From Lentisphaeria bacterium (lineage in GTDB: Bacteria > Verrucomicrobiota > Lentisphaeria > Victivallales > Victivallaceae): 61,447 nucleotides of DNA. The notes under the pieces are model-generated. The model saw only the letters and a list, made by a program, of their open reading frames with translations, was not told the DNA's origin and made no database searches. Location of the stretch: NCBI GenBank assembly GCA_017456285.1, contig JAFTJQ010000008.1:1-61447 (forward strand), given 5' to 3'. The stretch's first letter is position 1. Each line of letters starts with the position of its first letter. Made by a program: the position numbers and the translations under genes. Positions 1 through 7,801 of this stretch are shown here, one piece after another.

Positions 1-182
1 AAAAAGTTAATATTTGCCGAAATTAATTTAAATGCCAATACTTCCTCATGATTACGGCAATCAAAAACTATAGTCTTTCCTTTGTAAGCTTCTCTCATCT
101 CTTCTAAATTAGTAAGTCCTTGAGCGTAAAATTTTTCGTCCTCCTCAAGTTCAGGGAAATCGTGTTTATTGTACTTTGCCAT
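1..182 (-). CDS. Hypothetical protein, N-terminal part (cut by window edge)
   Basis: An open frame without a stop runs from the ATG at 182 off the left edge, giving about 60 residues that start MAKYNKHDFPELEEDEKFY. The start has a Shine-Dalgarno-like AAGGAG (minus strand) at 193-198, ten bases before the ATG. The visible part is acidic and then mixed alpha/beta-looking (KTIVFDCRNHEE). I do not recognise the family. The structured RNA and terminator at 211-335 lie directly upstream on the same strand, so the gene may be controlled by attenuation. The function cannot be judged from the fragment. Confidence 0.6.
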   Translation of the reverse strand, partial: MAKYNKHDFPELEEDEKFYAQGLTNLEEMREAYKGKTIVFDCRNHEEVLAFKLISANINF

Positions 183-210
183 CTATGATAAACTCCTTGC
201 TTTTTTGCGA

Positions 211-335
211 TAAAAAAAGAGGCACATTCTGAAAATGTGCCGAATCCAATGCCTACCACAGCATGCAACAATACACATAACCAGAACATGCCAAGACGAT
301 ACTTGGTATGTCCCAATTATAAACATATTGTTGCA
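211..335 (-). ncRNA. Structured leader RNA or sRNA ending in an intrinsic terminator
   Basis: Read on the minus strand, a long imperfect hairpin is followed by a terminator. The outer stem pairs 264-273 with 326-335 (10 bp, perfect). The inner stem pairs 277-295 with 302-320 (19 positions) around a 6-base loop. On the minus strand four of the inner positions are G-U wobbles and one is a C-A mismatch. On the plus strand those four become C-A mismatches, so the structure favours a minus-strand transcript. A second stem (234-241 with 221-228) is followed by seven U at 218-212, a typical intrinsic terminator. The ribosome-binding site of the truncated gene begins only about 14 bases after the U tract. 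This suits a riboswitch or attenuator leader, or a free small RNA of about 125 nt. The family is not recognised. Confidence 0.55.
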
Positions 336-432
336 ATCAATCTATTTTAGAAGTGGTAGTTCTGGATTCGACGATTTACAATCAGTTCATATCTCTAATT
401 TTTATCTATTTTTTATGTTAATAAATCCTTTC

Positions 433-462
433 GTTATAGAAATTGAGTTAATATAATCTCAA
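433..462 (-). promoter_or_regulatory. Weak promoter candidate for the structured leader RNA
   Basis: On the minus strand a TTGAGA box (457-462) and a TATAAC box (433-438) are separated by 18 bp, about 100 bases upstream of the hairpin. The -35 box sits inside an imperfect dyad (ATTGAG at 442-447, CTCAAT at 458-463). The spacing is looser than the 16 bp seen at most other promoters here, so this is a low-confidence assignment. Confidence 0.25.
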
Positions 463-501
463 TCTGAATAAATTGCAAATTTTAATTGAAATATATTTAT
501 T

Positions 502-930
502 AAAAATTAAGAATGCATCCTCCGTCACCCAAAGTTATGGAGGACAGGGGAATTATAAATTATTGTAGGTGTCGCTCTTTCGGAGCGACGAAGTGCGAGC
601 CTGACGGCTCGTAGACTGGATGCTTCGTCGCTTTCACTCCTCTGCATGACGGCTATATATTGTACCACGGAGGCAAAGACAAACCACCGTCATTCAGAGC
701 GAAGCGAAGAATCCAGAATTACAGCAGTGACCAACGCCCATTTCGTCCTGTCAACGGTTTTTTTGAAATTAGGTTTCGAAAGGCAAAAACTTTTAATAAA
801 AGTTGTTGCCTTCGCTCACGGATGTGAGGAAAAATTTTGAGATGTGAAAATTTGTAAAATTTTCGCATCGCTTTTGGTCAAGGTCGCTGACCTTGCGTAG
901 GGGTGTGGGGACGGCGTTAGTCCCCACAAA
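502..930 (+). repeat. Dispersed intergenic hairpin repeat, copy A
   Basis: This gene-free stretch shares long blocks with copies at 25928-26480 (inverted) and 60619-61447. The shared blocks are the GAATGCATCCTCCGTC block at 511, a GTCGCTC/GAGCGAC hairpin near 571, a GAGCC/GGCTC hairpin near 598, the CATTCAGAGCGAAGCGAAGAA block near 690, and CCAACGCCCATTTCGTCCTG near 731. Further hairpins are CAAGGTC-GCT-GACCTTG at 879-895 and GTGGGGAC/GTCCCCAC at 905-927. A short frame across it (646-840) contains the peptide HSERSEESR, known to me as a common artefact of such repeats, so no protein is called. Copy A lacks the middle module (AATATTTGTGTATATTGG and what follows) found in B and C. Confidence 0.8.
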
Positions 931-935
931 AAAAA

Positions 936-1595
936 CTAATTTAATAGTTTCTGTAATCTTTTAATGACATAGTTTGAATTGAAGTTACTATCTTCAAATG
1001 TGAGCAATTTTATCCAGATTTCTTCTCGCGATAAAGTTATTATTTCGGCATTTTCTACCAAACGCCTGAAGATTGAAAAATTTTTCGGCTCTAATGACCT
1101 AAAAGTTTTGAAATAATCTAAATCAATATCTAAAATATAGGGCTTTTGGGGAAAAAATAATTCAAATTGCTTAAGAAATTCATCTTCCAAGGCTGAATCA
1201 AAATACGTTATTAATTTAGGGTCATTAAGCGGTATTTCATCGGATAAAAAACCGTCACTTAAAAGAGTGATTCGCTCATCTGCTACAATTTCACTCTGGG
1301 TATGGGCGATGATTACCGAACTTTTAACCATCCCTGATTTCAATGCATAATCAATATGTTCATCATGCTGCAAAAATTCAAGTATTTCGTCAATTTCTAA
1401 ATTTGACGGAAGCTTAAAATTGCTATTTTGAGCAGAAATTCGTGAAAATGACGGAAGAGTGTCGGTGTGATGATCCAAAGTGACGACAGCAGGAGCAATG
1501 CCATTTTGTTTATAAAAACTTTGCCAAATCGGCAAAACTTGATGATGTTCGGCAACGATAAAAGTCTCTTTGCCGCCTAAAATGATTTTTTCCAT
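936..1595 (-). CDS. UPF0489 family protein (arginase-like fold)
   Basis: A 219-residue protein with the motifs of the UPF0489 family: VVTLDHHTD near residues 37-45 and YILDIDLDYF near 152-161, both acidic/histidine clusters that could bind metal. From family knowledge UPF0489 resembles arginase/deacetylase folds but lacks a settled biochemical role. The ATG follows the nadE stop with no gap (TAA then ATG), so the two genes are very probably translationally coupled. No signal peptide or membrane segment is seen. The pairing with NAD synthetase suggests, but does not prove, a role near NAD or amide metabolism. Confidence 0.7.
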   Translation of the reverse strand: MEKIILGGKETFIVAEHHQVLPIWQSFYKQNGIAPAVVTLDHHTDTLPSFSRISAQNSNFKLPSNLEIDEILEFLQHDEHIDYALKSGMVKSSVIIAHTQSEIVADERITLLSDGFLSDEIPLNDPKLITYFDSALEDEFLKQFELFFPQKPYILDIDLDYFKTFRSLEPKNFSIFRRLVENAEIITLSREEIWIKLLTFEDSNFNSNYVIKRLQKLLN

Positions 1596-3512
1596 TTAGT
1601 CCAACTCTTTGAGCCAAATTCCGGAATTAACTTCGCTTGACATCTGCCAATCCCCTCTTGATGAAAGTGAAACTTCAGTTACTTTCGGACCTTCCGGCAT
1701 GCAGTTACGCTTAAATTGCTGACTGAAAAAACGGCGGATAAAAGTTTTCAAAGTTGAATGAATTAAATCAGCTGAAAACTCGTTCTGGAAAACTTGATTT
1801 GCCATAAATTCCAACTTTTTCGGTTCTGCACCGTTTTTAATAAAGTGATAGATAAAAAAGTCATGCAATTCATAAGGCCCGATAACGGCTTCAGTTTTTT
1901 GTGCAATTTCGCCGTTGCTGTCGCTCGGCAGCAGTTCCGGGCTTACGGGTGTATCAATAATATCATAGAGAAGCATTTGCAATTCAGAAGTTGAATTATC
2001 AGCAATTTCAGCAATAATGTGACGCATCAAAGTCTTTGGTACTGAAGAGTTTACGCTATACATTGCCATGTGATCGCCATTGTAGGTGCACCATCCGAGG
2101 GCGATCTCTGACAAATCACCTGTTCCGATTACGATACCACCACGATATTTATTTGCCAAATCCATAAGAATCTGGGTACGCTCTCTGGCTTGACTGTTTT
2201 CATAAGTCACATCATGCAAATTAATATCATGGTCAATATCCTTGAGATGCAAAGTTACAGATTCTCGAATGCTTATTTCCCGCAAAGTTACATCTAATTT
2301 ATTGCACAAATTAACTGCATTATAGTAAGTTCTGTCACTTGTGCCGAATCCCGGCATTGTTACTGCCATGATAGTTTTCGGGCTCATCCCGAGAATTTTG
2401 CAAGCTTCACAGCAAACCAATAACGCTAATGTCGAATCCAGTCCGCCTGATATGCCGATTAGTATTTTTTCTGCTTTCACAAATTCAATTTTATTTGCCA
2501 AAGCATTTGCCTGCATTTCAAAAATCTCTGCACAAATTTTTGCATTTTCCGCTTTTGAAGCACCTAAGAACGGATTTTTGCTGATATTTGCATAATTGAT
2601 AGTTTCAAGTTTCGGCAAATCTGCAAGTTTAATCCTGCGAATATTTTTTAACTTCGTCGGCTGTGAATTAAATGATGAATTTGCCAAACGGGCGTATGCA
2701 ATTCGCTCAAAATCCACATCTGCATAGCTAATCTCATTCTTCCTTGCAAAAGGTTTGCTATTAACCAAAATTGCACCATTTTCAGCAACAATTGCATGTC
2801 CAGCGTGGATACTGTCGCCGATTGATTCGCCGCAGGCTGCTGAACTTAATAAATAAGCACAATTGCAGCGATTGCTGTATGCAGAAATTAATTGAGTTCG
2901 TAAATTGTGTTTTCCGACATATTCCGTGCTGGCGGCAAGATTGCAGATAAGTTTCGCACCATTGGCAATAAGTTGGGCTGATGGCGGAGTCAAACTCCAA
3001 AAATCTTCACAAATTTCAATTCCGAAACTAAATTCATTATTAAACTCAAAAATCAGCGACTTGCTGAATGGTACAACCTCATTCGCAAGTTCGATTTCGC
3101 AATCTTCAAGCATGCTGCCGCTGACGAAATAGCGTTTTTCATTGAATTCCTTGTAGTTAGGAAGATTTTGTTTAGGCACGACGCCCAAAATTTTGCCTGA
3201 TTGAATCACCACGGCGACATTATAAAGCAGATCATTATGCTTAAGCGGCATCCCGAAAACAATGACACTTTTTATTGCTTTTGAAGCCGAAACGATTTTT
3301 TTTACTGCTTCTGAGACTTCCCGTTCGAGATTCGGACGGAAAAAAAGATCTTTGCAACTGTAAGCAGTTAAAGTTAATTCGGGGAAAACGATAACTGCAC
3401 TATTTGCCTTTGCCGCCTGATTGCTGAGTTTGATAATACTCTGACAATTAGCCTCTATATCAGCAATACGGCAAGAATTAATTACGCTTGCGACACGATA
3501 AAAACCAAACAT
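1596..3512 (-). CDS. nadE: Glutamine-dependent NAD+ synthetase
   Basis: A 638-residue two-domain enzyme that makes NAD from deamido-NAD, ATP and glutamine in the cytoplasm. Residues 1-270 are a nitrilase-type glutaminase domain with the expected Glu-Lys-Cys triad: E45 in FPELTLTAY, K114 in VVPKQNLP and C168 in GIEICEDFW. Residues about 330-638 are the NAD synthase domain with the P-loop GISGGLDST (353-361). The length matches the long glutamine-using class. The ATG at 3512 directly follows an AGGT-containing purine stretch. UPF0489 follows immediately and mreB lies 42 bases upstream, so the three may be co-transcribed. Confidence 0.93.
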   Translation of the reverse strand: MFGFYRVASVINSCRIADIEANCQSIIKLSNQAAKANSAVIVFPELTLTAYSCKDLFFRPNLEREVSEAVKKIVSASKAIKSVIVFGMPLKHNDLLYNVAVVIQSGKILGVVPKQNLPNYKEFNEKRYFVSGSMLEDCEIELANEVVPFSKSLIFEFNNEFSFGIEICEDFWSLTPPSAQLIANGAKLICNLAASTEYVGKHNLRTQLISAYSNRCNCAYLLSSAACGESIGDSIHAGHAIVAENGAILVNSKPFARKNEISYADVDFERIAYARLANSSFNSQPTKLKNIRRIKLADLPKLETINYANISKNPFLGASKAENAKICAEIFEMQANALANKIEFVKAEKILIGISGGLDSTLALLVCCEACKILGMSPKTIMAVTMPGFGTSDRTYYNAVNLCNKLDVTLREISIRESVTLHLKDIDHDINLHDVTYENSQARERTQILMDLANKYRGGIVIGTGDLSEIALGWCTYNGDHMAMYSVNSSVPKTLMRHIIAEIADNSTSELQMLLYDIIDTPVSPELLPSDSNGEIAQKTEAVIGPYELHDFFIYHFIKNGAEPKKLEFMANQVFQNEFSADLIHSTLKTFIRRFFSQQFKRNCMPEGPKVTEVSLSSRGDWQMSSEVNSGIWLKELD

Positions 3513-3554
3513 TTTTTTACCTGAAACTTCAAATATTTTAGAGAATCAGAGTGA

Positions 3555-4577
3555 TTAATTACGGTAAATTAAATCATTCTGAAGCATAATTCCGGTTCCG
3601 GTAACAACTGCATTAAGCGGATCCTCTGAAACAAAAACCGGCAGTCCGGTCTCTTCGGAAATCAAGCGATCAAGTCCCTTAAGAACTGCTCCGCCGCCTG
3701 CGAGCATGATTCCGCTGTCGATCAGGTCTGCCGCAATATCCGGCGGACACTTATCCAATGCAATTCTGACGGCTTCGACAACCACGGTAATCGGTTCCAT
3801 CAAGGCTCTGCGAATCTCCTCGCCGGTAACTTTGACCGTTTTGGGAATACGAGAATTCATATCCATACCGCGAACTTCCAGCACCTTGTCATCTTCCAAG
3901 GGGTAAGCTGAACCGATTTTAATTTTGATCTGCTCCGCAGTTAATTCACCGATCATCAAATTGTGGTTGCGTTTCATGTGCTGAACGATAGCACGGTCAA
4001 GTTCATCTCCGCCGACTTTTACGCCTTTGGTGGCAACGATACCGGAGAGAGAGATAACTGCAACTTCAGTTGTACCGCCGCCGATATCCACAATCATATT
4101 GCCGCGAGGCTCATAAACCGGTAAGCCGACACCGACCGCCGCCGCCATAGGTTCTTCAACAATCATCACATCGCCTGCACCGGCCTTTTTGGCACTTTCC
4201 TTAACCGCACGACGCTCAACCTCGGTGATTTCAGAGGGGACAGCGATAATAATTGATGGGCGTAATAATCTCTGATACCACGGCACACAAGTTTGTGCTT
4301 TTTGAATAAAGGTACGGAGCATGACCTCGGTAATATCAAAATCAGCAATCACACCATCTTTCATCGGGCGAATAGCCTTAATATTAATCGGGGTTTTTCC
4401 CAACATTTTTTTAGCATCTTCGCCGACAGCCAGCACCTCGGACTTGTCATTAATCGCCACCACAGACGGCTCATTAACGACCACGCCATTATCTCTGACA
4501 TAAACCAGTGAGTTTGCAGTTCCCAAGTCGATACCGATATCGGTAGAAAAAAATCTTATCAATTTTTGCATTAACAT
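3555..4577 (-). CDS. mreB: Rod-shape-determining protein MreB
   Basis: Bacterial actin homologue of 340 residues that forms membrane-associated filaments guiding cell-wall elongation. The actin-fold phosphate motifs are clear: IGIDLGTANSLVYV near the N terminus, VEEPMAAAVGVGLP and MIVDIGGGTTEVAVISL in the middle, and LAGGGAVLKGLD near the C terminus. A longer frame starts with a GTG at 4586, but that GTG lies inside the Shine-Dalgarno sequence AGAGGT (4585-4590). I therefore choose the ATG at 4577, seven bases downstream of it. An mreC homologue is not adjacent. A rod or ovoid cell shape is inferred. Confidence 0.95.
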   Translation of the reverse strand: MLMQKLIRFFSTDIGIDLGTANSLVYVRDNGVVVNEPSVVAINDKSEVLAVGEDAKKMLGKTPINIKAIRPMKDGVIADFDITEVMLRTFIQKAQTCVPWYQRLLRPSIIIAVPSEITEVERRAVKESAKKAGAGDVMIVEEPMAAAVGVGLPVYEPRGNMIVDIGGGTTEVAVISLSGIVATKGVKVGGDELDRAIVQHMKRNHNLMIGELTAEQIKIKIGSAYPLEDDKVLEVRGMDMNSRIPKTVKVTGEEIRRALMEPITVVVEAVRIALDKCPPDIAADLIDSGIMLAGGGAVLKGLDRLISEETGLPVFVSEDPLNAVVTGTGIMLQNDLIYRN

Positions 4578-4624
4578 AATAAACACCTCTTTTGTAATAA
4601 AAAAAATAAACTTAATAATAAGAT

Positions 4625-4652
4625 ATAATAATTATAAGAAAAAGCAAATCAA
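4625..4652 (-). promoter_or_regulatory. Predicted promoter of mreB
   Basis: On the minus strand TTGATT (4647-4652), a 16-bp spacer and TATTAT (4625-4630) lie about 48 bases upstream of the mreB start. The spacing matches the other promoters called in this window. Confidence 0.5.
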
Positions 4653-4757
4653 AAACTTACAATTTTTGGTTTTTTTTCAAAAAAAACATAGAATAACCCA
4701 TAAAATTAAGCAATGGGAGGCATGGAGAGTTTGCTGACAAGTTAATTATTTACTCAC

Positions 4758-4795
4758 AAAAAAGCTGTTGCATAAGTTTGCACTTGTGCAACAGC
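4758..4795 (-). terminator. Intrinsic terminator after rubredoxin
   Basis: On the minus strand a nine-base-pair stem (GCTGTTGCA at 4787-4795 with TGCAACAGC at 4764-4772) is followed by a T run at 4763-4758. It closes the oxygen-defence operon before the mreB promoter region. Confidence 0.85.
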
Positions 4796-4822
4796 CTGAA
4801 AAAAATTACTGCAATTTACTGA

Positions 4823-4981
4823 TTATTCAGCAGAAAACATATCTTTGCCTACTCCGCAAATCGGGCAAACCCAATCTTCGGGAAGTGCTTCAAATGCTGT
4901 TCCTGCAGCAACTCCGTTGTCGGGATCACCGACTTCAGGGTCATAGACATAACCACATGCATCACATACGTACTTTTCCAT
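4823..4981 (-). CDS. Rubredoxin
   Basis: A 52-residue protein with the two rubredoxin cysteine pairs, CDACGY (C6, C9) and CPICG (C39, C42), that hold one iron atom, and the conserved DPDNG and PEDWVCP segments. It carries electrons in the cytoplasm. Directly 18 bases downstream of the flavodiiron gene, it is the natural donor for that enzyme and possibly for the superoxide reductase in the same operon. The ATG at 4981 is preceded by the purine stretch AGAGAGGAAAAAA. The length is typical of the family. Confidence 0.95.
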   Translation of the reverse strand: MEKYVCDACGYVYDPEVGDPDNGVAAGTAFEALPEDWVCPICGVGKDMFSAE

Positions 4982-4999
4982 AATTTTTTCCTCTCTCTT

Positions 5000-6205
5000 T
5001 TATTTATTATTTACCAATTCAGCAAGAGATTTACCGATATTAAAAATCTCTTCCAAATTTTTCTCTGTCGGCATATACTTGCAGCTGTACGGCTCAAAGG
5101 GCAGTTCAAACTTCATGTCAGCCATTGTATTCTGGATGAATTTATGACCCTCTCCGCTCCAACCGAATGAACCGAAAGCAAATCCGATTTTATTTTTCGG
5201 ACGCAACCCTTTGACATAGGTTAATATATCAGCCATAGCGGGATAGACTTGATTATTCATGGTCGGTGCTCCGGCACAGACAATGGCAGAATCAAATACT
5301 TCGGTAATAACTTCGCTTCGGTCACTGCCTCCGAGATCGATCAATTTTACTTCCAAATTACCGTCCCTCAAGCCGTCGCTCAAAGCCGCCGCCATTTTTG
5401 CAGTCGAAGTCCACATGGTATTGTAGAAAACAACCGCTTTTTTGCCGGCTTGCTGTTCAGTTAATTCCTTGTACAAATTGACGATGTAATTCATCTCGTC
5501 CTGAGTTCTCCACAATGGACCGTGGTCAGGTGCAATTACTTGAATATCCAAATTGAGTTTCGGCAATGCCGCAATGGTAGCGGCAACCTGCGGAGAGAGG
5601 TGGAGCAAGATATTAGCGAAGTATTTTTTGACCTCGTAATTCAAAATGCTGCGGTCATTCTCGTCGCTGAAAAGTTTGCTTGTTGCCAAGTGCATACCAA
5701 ATGCGTCCTGCGAGAAAAGCACTTTTTCATTGGTTGCATAAGTTACCATGCTGTCGGGCCAATGAACCATTTTGGTCTCAACTGCGGCAATGGTATTTTT
5801 GCCGATATTCAAGGTGTCGCCTGTTTTCATGGTCTCCACCTGAAAATCCTCGCCGAAATATGCCTTCAAAGTTTTCTGCCCCATCGGTGAAGCAAAAACT
5901 TTTTCCGGTTTCACCGCATTTACGACTCTCTCCAAAGCACCTGAATGGTCGGGTTCGGAGTGATTTGAAATAATGTAATCAATTTTCTCTGGATCAATTA
6001 CGGAACTGATTCTCGCCATTAATTCATCGTAAAAAGGAGCTTTGACTGTGTCAATCAAAGTTACTTTTTCGTCGAGAATCAAAAAAGCGTTATAAGTAGT
6101 TCCGCGATTTGTGGTATATCCGTGGAAATTTTTTACATTCCAATCAATCGCACCGACCCAGTAAGTATTTTCACTTATCTGTACTGCCTTGAAAAATTGC
6201 TTCAT
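5000..6205 (-). CDS. fprA: Flavodiiron protein (O2/NO reductase, FprA type)
   Basis: A 401-residue enzyme that reduces oxygen to water or nitric oxide to nitrous oxide, protecting anaerobes. Residues 1-250 are a metallo-beta-lactamase-like diiron domain with the signature H82-x-E84-x-D86-H87 (NHSEPDHSGALE), a further VHWPDSM segment near 149, and an APDHGPLW segment near 228. Residues about 253-401 form a flavodoxin domain (VVFYNTMWTST for the FMN phosphate). The rubredoxin gene follows closely and ferritin precedes it by 32 bases. NO and O2 preference cannot be told from sequence alone. Confidence 0.93.
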   Translation of the reverse strand: MKQFFKAVQISENTYWVGAIDWNVKNFHGYTTNRGTTYNAFLILDEKVTLIDTVKAPFYDELMARISSVIDPEKIDYIISNHSEPDHSGALERVVNAVKPEKVFASPMGQKTLKAYFGEDFQVETMKTGDTLNIGKNTIAAVETKMVHWPDSMVTYATNEKVLFSQDAFGMHLATSKLFSDENDRSILNYEVKKYFANILLHLSPQVAATIAALPKLNLDIQVIAPDHGPLWRTQDEMNYIVNLYKELTEQQAGKKAVVFYNTMWTSTAKMAAALSDGLRDGNLEVKLIDLGGSDRSEVITEVFDSAIVCAGAPTMNNQVYPAMADILTYVKGLRPKNKIGFAFGSFGWSGEGHKFIQNTMADMKFELPFEPYSCKYMPTEKNLEEIFNIGKSLAELVNNK

Positions 6206-6237
6206 ATATTCAACCCTTTTATTACAGTTTTCTATTA

Positions 6238-6729
6238 TTATTTACAACAGGATAACTCCTTATCCAAAAATAATATACTGCAATTTGATTCATTTTCAAG
6301 TCGAATTTTAGAAATAATGTTATAAATTTTATGCTCTTCCTCCACTTGCTCAATCAAATATTCACGCATCAAATTCAGCGTGATAAAATCTTGAATTGCA
6401 TCGGCTTTTTTGGCAATGCTTTTCAGTGAATCGGTAACTTTTTGCTCATGCTCGTAAGCAATTTCAAAAAGTTCAAGCGGAGTTCCGCAGATAATCGGCG
6501 GTGCGGCAATATCTTTAAGCTCCACGCAACAACAATTATCCAACATGTAACGCATTAAATTCTCCGCATGTTCCAATTCCTCCTGAGCTTGTTTTTTCAG
6601 CCATTCGGCAATGCCGTCCAAATTCATATTTGCAAACGACAGTTCCAAACTTAAATACAAGTAAGCCGAGACAAACTCCAGATTAATTTGGTTATTAAGT
6701 GCTTTCAAAAGTTCTTTTTCTATTTTCAT
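6238..6729 (-). CDS. ftn: Ferritin
   Basis: A 163-residue non-haem ferritin storing iron as a mineral in a 24-subunit shell and limiting Fenton chemistry. The four-helix-bundle iron ligands are visible: a glutamate in the first helix (NLEFVSAYLYL, near 18), the EELEHAENL motif near 50-57, and a later EHEQKVTDSL helix. A longer frame begins at a TTG overlapping the ribosome-binding site. I choose the ATG at 6729, seven bases after GAGGAG. The C-terminal tail is cysteine-rich (CCK at the very end; another CCC inside), which is not required for ferritins. It sits between dfx and fprA in the PerR operon. Confidence 0.9.
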   Translation of the reverse strand: MKIEKELLKALNNQINLEFVSAYLYLSLELSFANMNLDGIAEWLKKQAQEELEHAENLMRYMLDNCCCVELKDIAAPPIICGTPLELFEIAYEHEQKVTDSLKSIAKKADAIQDFITLNLMREYLIEQVEEEHKIYNIISKIRLENESNCSILFLDKELSCCK

Positions 6730-6759
6730 TTCATTACTCCTCAAATTAAAAACTCTTTT

Positions 6760-7152
6760 TTACTCTTTACTCTCCCACAACCCGTGCTTATTGCAGTAAG
6801 CACGCAAGTAAATACCGCTCTTTTTTTTGAGATAAAAAGATGCTTCAGGGGCATCACCGGGGGACAGATACTTGCGATTGACGTATGAACCATTGATAAT
6901 TTCAATCCATTCAATATAATGTTCTCCGGTCATCGGATGGGGAAGTGAGCCGACTTTGACCAGCGAGGTGCCGTCGGGATTTTCGGAAATGATCGGCAAA
7001 TGCTTTTCGGTTGCTCCGTTCTCATCGGTATTGGGGATCAGGAGCTTCATCGGCTGTGAACAGCAAACAAGTTCACCTGCCCCCGAAGTTAAAAGTTCTA
7101 CCACATTGCCGCAAACAGCACATTTGTATATAGGGTGTCTTAATTGGTCCAT
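6760..7152 (-). CDS. dfx: Desulfoferrodoxin (superoxide reductase, two-iron type)
   Basis: A 130-residue enzyme reducing superoxide to hydrogen peroxide without making oxygen. The N-terminal desulforedoxin domain has the four cysteines C11, C14 (CAVC) and C30, C31 (VCC). The catalytic domain has the histidine/cysteine set KHLPII, PHPMTGEHYIEW and AYCNKHGLW. It is therefore the two-centre class rather than neelaredoxin. Its start overlaps the end of the Fur-family gene by 13 bases, indicating coupled translation. Electrons probably come from the rubredoxin at the end of the operon. Confidence 0.95.
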   Translation of the reverse strand: MDQLRHPIYKCAVCGNVVELLTSGAGELVCCSQPMKLLIPNTDENGATEKHLPIISENPDGTSLVKVGSLPHPMTGEHYIEWIEIINGSYVNRKYLSPGDAPEASFYLKKKSGIYLRAYCNKHGLWESKE

Positions 7153-7592
7153 ACCAGCACCTCTCTTTTCTTGCTTTGGGCAATTCTTTCGGCTTCTTTC
7201 TGTTCTTCGATTAACTTATTTTTGCATTCATCGCAAAGACTGATAAGTTCAAAATAGTAGTTGTCACAGCCGATTTTTTTAATAACTTCCTGAAATTCAT
7301 CATCCAGATTAATCAATGAATCAACTTTGATATTGCTGATATTATCACAGTGCGGACAGCGAATGTGGTAGTGACGTGATAAATCGCCGTCAAACCTTTT
7401 TTGATGTCCTGCGAGCGAAAGTTTTTTGATAGTTCCTCTCGAAGCCATCTGTTCCAAATTGCGATAGACGGTGCCCAAACTTATCTGCGGAAGTTTTTTC
7501 CGCAGCACTTCATAAAGTTTGTCGGCAGTCGGGTGCGAATTGTGAGCTCTTAACTCGTTGAGAATCGCGTCTCTTTGTGCAGTCTTATTCAT
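7140..7592 (-). CDS. perR: Peroxide-sensing Fur-family repressor (PerR-like)
   Basis: A 150-residue Fur-family regulator, first gene of the oxygen-defence operon. A winged helix occupies about 1-75 (SLGTVYRNLEQM recognition helix). The structural zinc site is C79/C82 and C120/C123. The five regulatory-metal ligands of Bacillus PerR have counterparts: the histidine in HPTAD (H20), D68 in RFD, H74 and H76 in RHYH, and D97 or D98 in NLDDEF. That supports peroxide sensing by metal-catalysed histidine oxidation rather than iron sensing. The ATG at 7592 follows AAGGAGGAG by five bases; an upstream in-frame extension is less likely. A palindrome at 7802-7822 is a candidate operator. Confidence 0.85.
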   Translation of the reverse strand: MNKTAQRDAILNELRAHNSHPTADKLYEVLRKKLPQISLGTVYRNLEQMASRGTIKKLSLAGHQKRFDGDLSRHYHIRCPHCDNISNIKVDSLINLDDEFQEVIKKIGCDNYYFELISLCDECKNKLIEEQKEAERIAQSKKREVLVWTN

Positions 7593-7703
7593 ATAGACTC
7601 CTCCTTGTTTTGTGTTTTTTTGCAGAAAACCGCTTCTGCAACTCCTCTTCATTAAAATTTTTTATAAATGATTATGACTTTTTTTTGCCTTTAACAAGGA
7701 TAA

Positions 7704-7731
7704 TCTATACCGTATTGCCACATTTTGCAAA
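7704..7731 (-). promoter_or_regulatory. Possible promoter of the perR operon
   Basis: On the minus strand TTTGCA (7726-7731), 16 bp and TATAGA (7704-7709) lie about 112 bases upstream of the perR start. The rest of 7593-7930 is AT-rich and shows only this and the palindrome at 7802-7822. The match is moderate. Confidence 0.35.
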
Positions 7732-7801
7732 TTTGCGAAAAATTACTACATGGGCAAAAAGGTGAAAAAGACTCGTGAAAAATCGATAGTAAAAATTTTG
7801 A

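Noticed and set aside
104-316. A 70-residue minus-strand frame starting with TTG that looks partly hydrophobic
   Set aside because: It runs through the hairpin, the terminator and the start of the truncated gene on the same strand; the RNA structure explains the region better, and no ribosome-binding site precedes it.
235-456. A 73-residue plus-strand frame
   Set aside because: It overlaps the structured minus-strand RNA, has no ribosome-binding site and no recognisable composition.
646-840. A 64-residue frame containing HSERSEESR
   Set aside because: The peptide is the translation of the dispersed repeat block; the same peptide appears in the frame at 26156-26428 in copy B. It is a repeat artefact.
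905-927. GTGGGGAC/GTCCCCAC hairpin as a terminator for the UPF0489 gene
   Set aside because: The A/T run lies on the wrong side for a minus-strand transcript ending there; it is better treated as a repeat hairpin.
4578-4586. GTG at 4586 as the mreB start
   Set aside because: The GTG is part of the Shine-Dalgarno sequence for the ATG at 4577.
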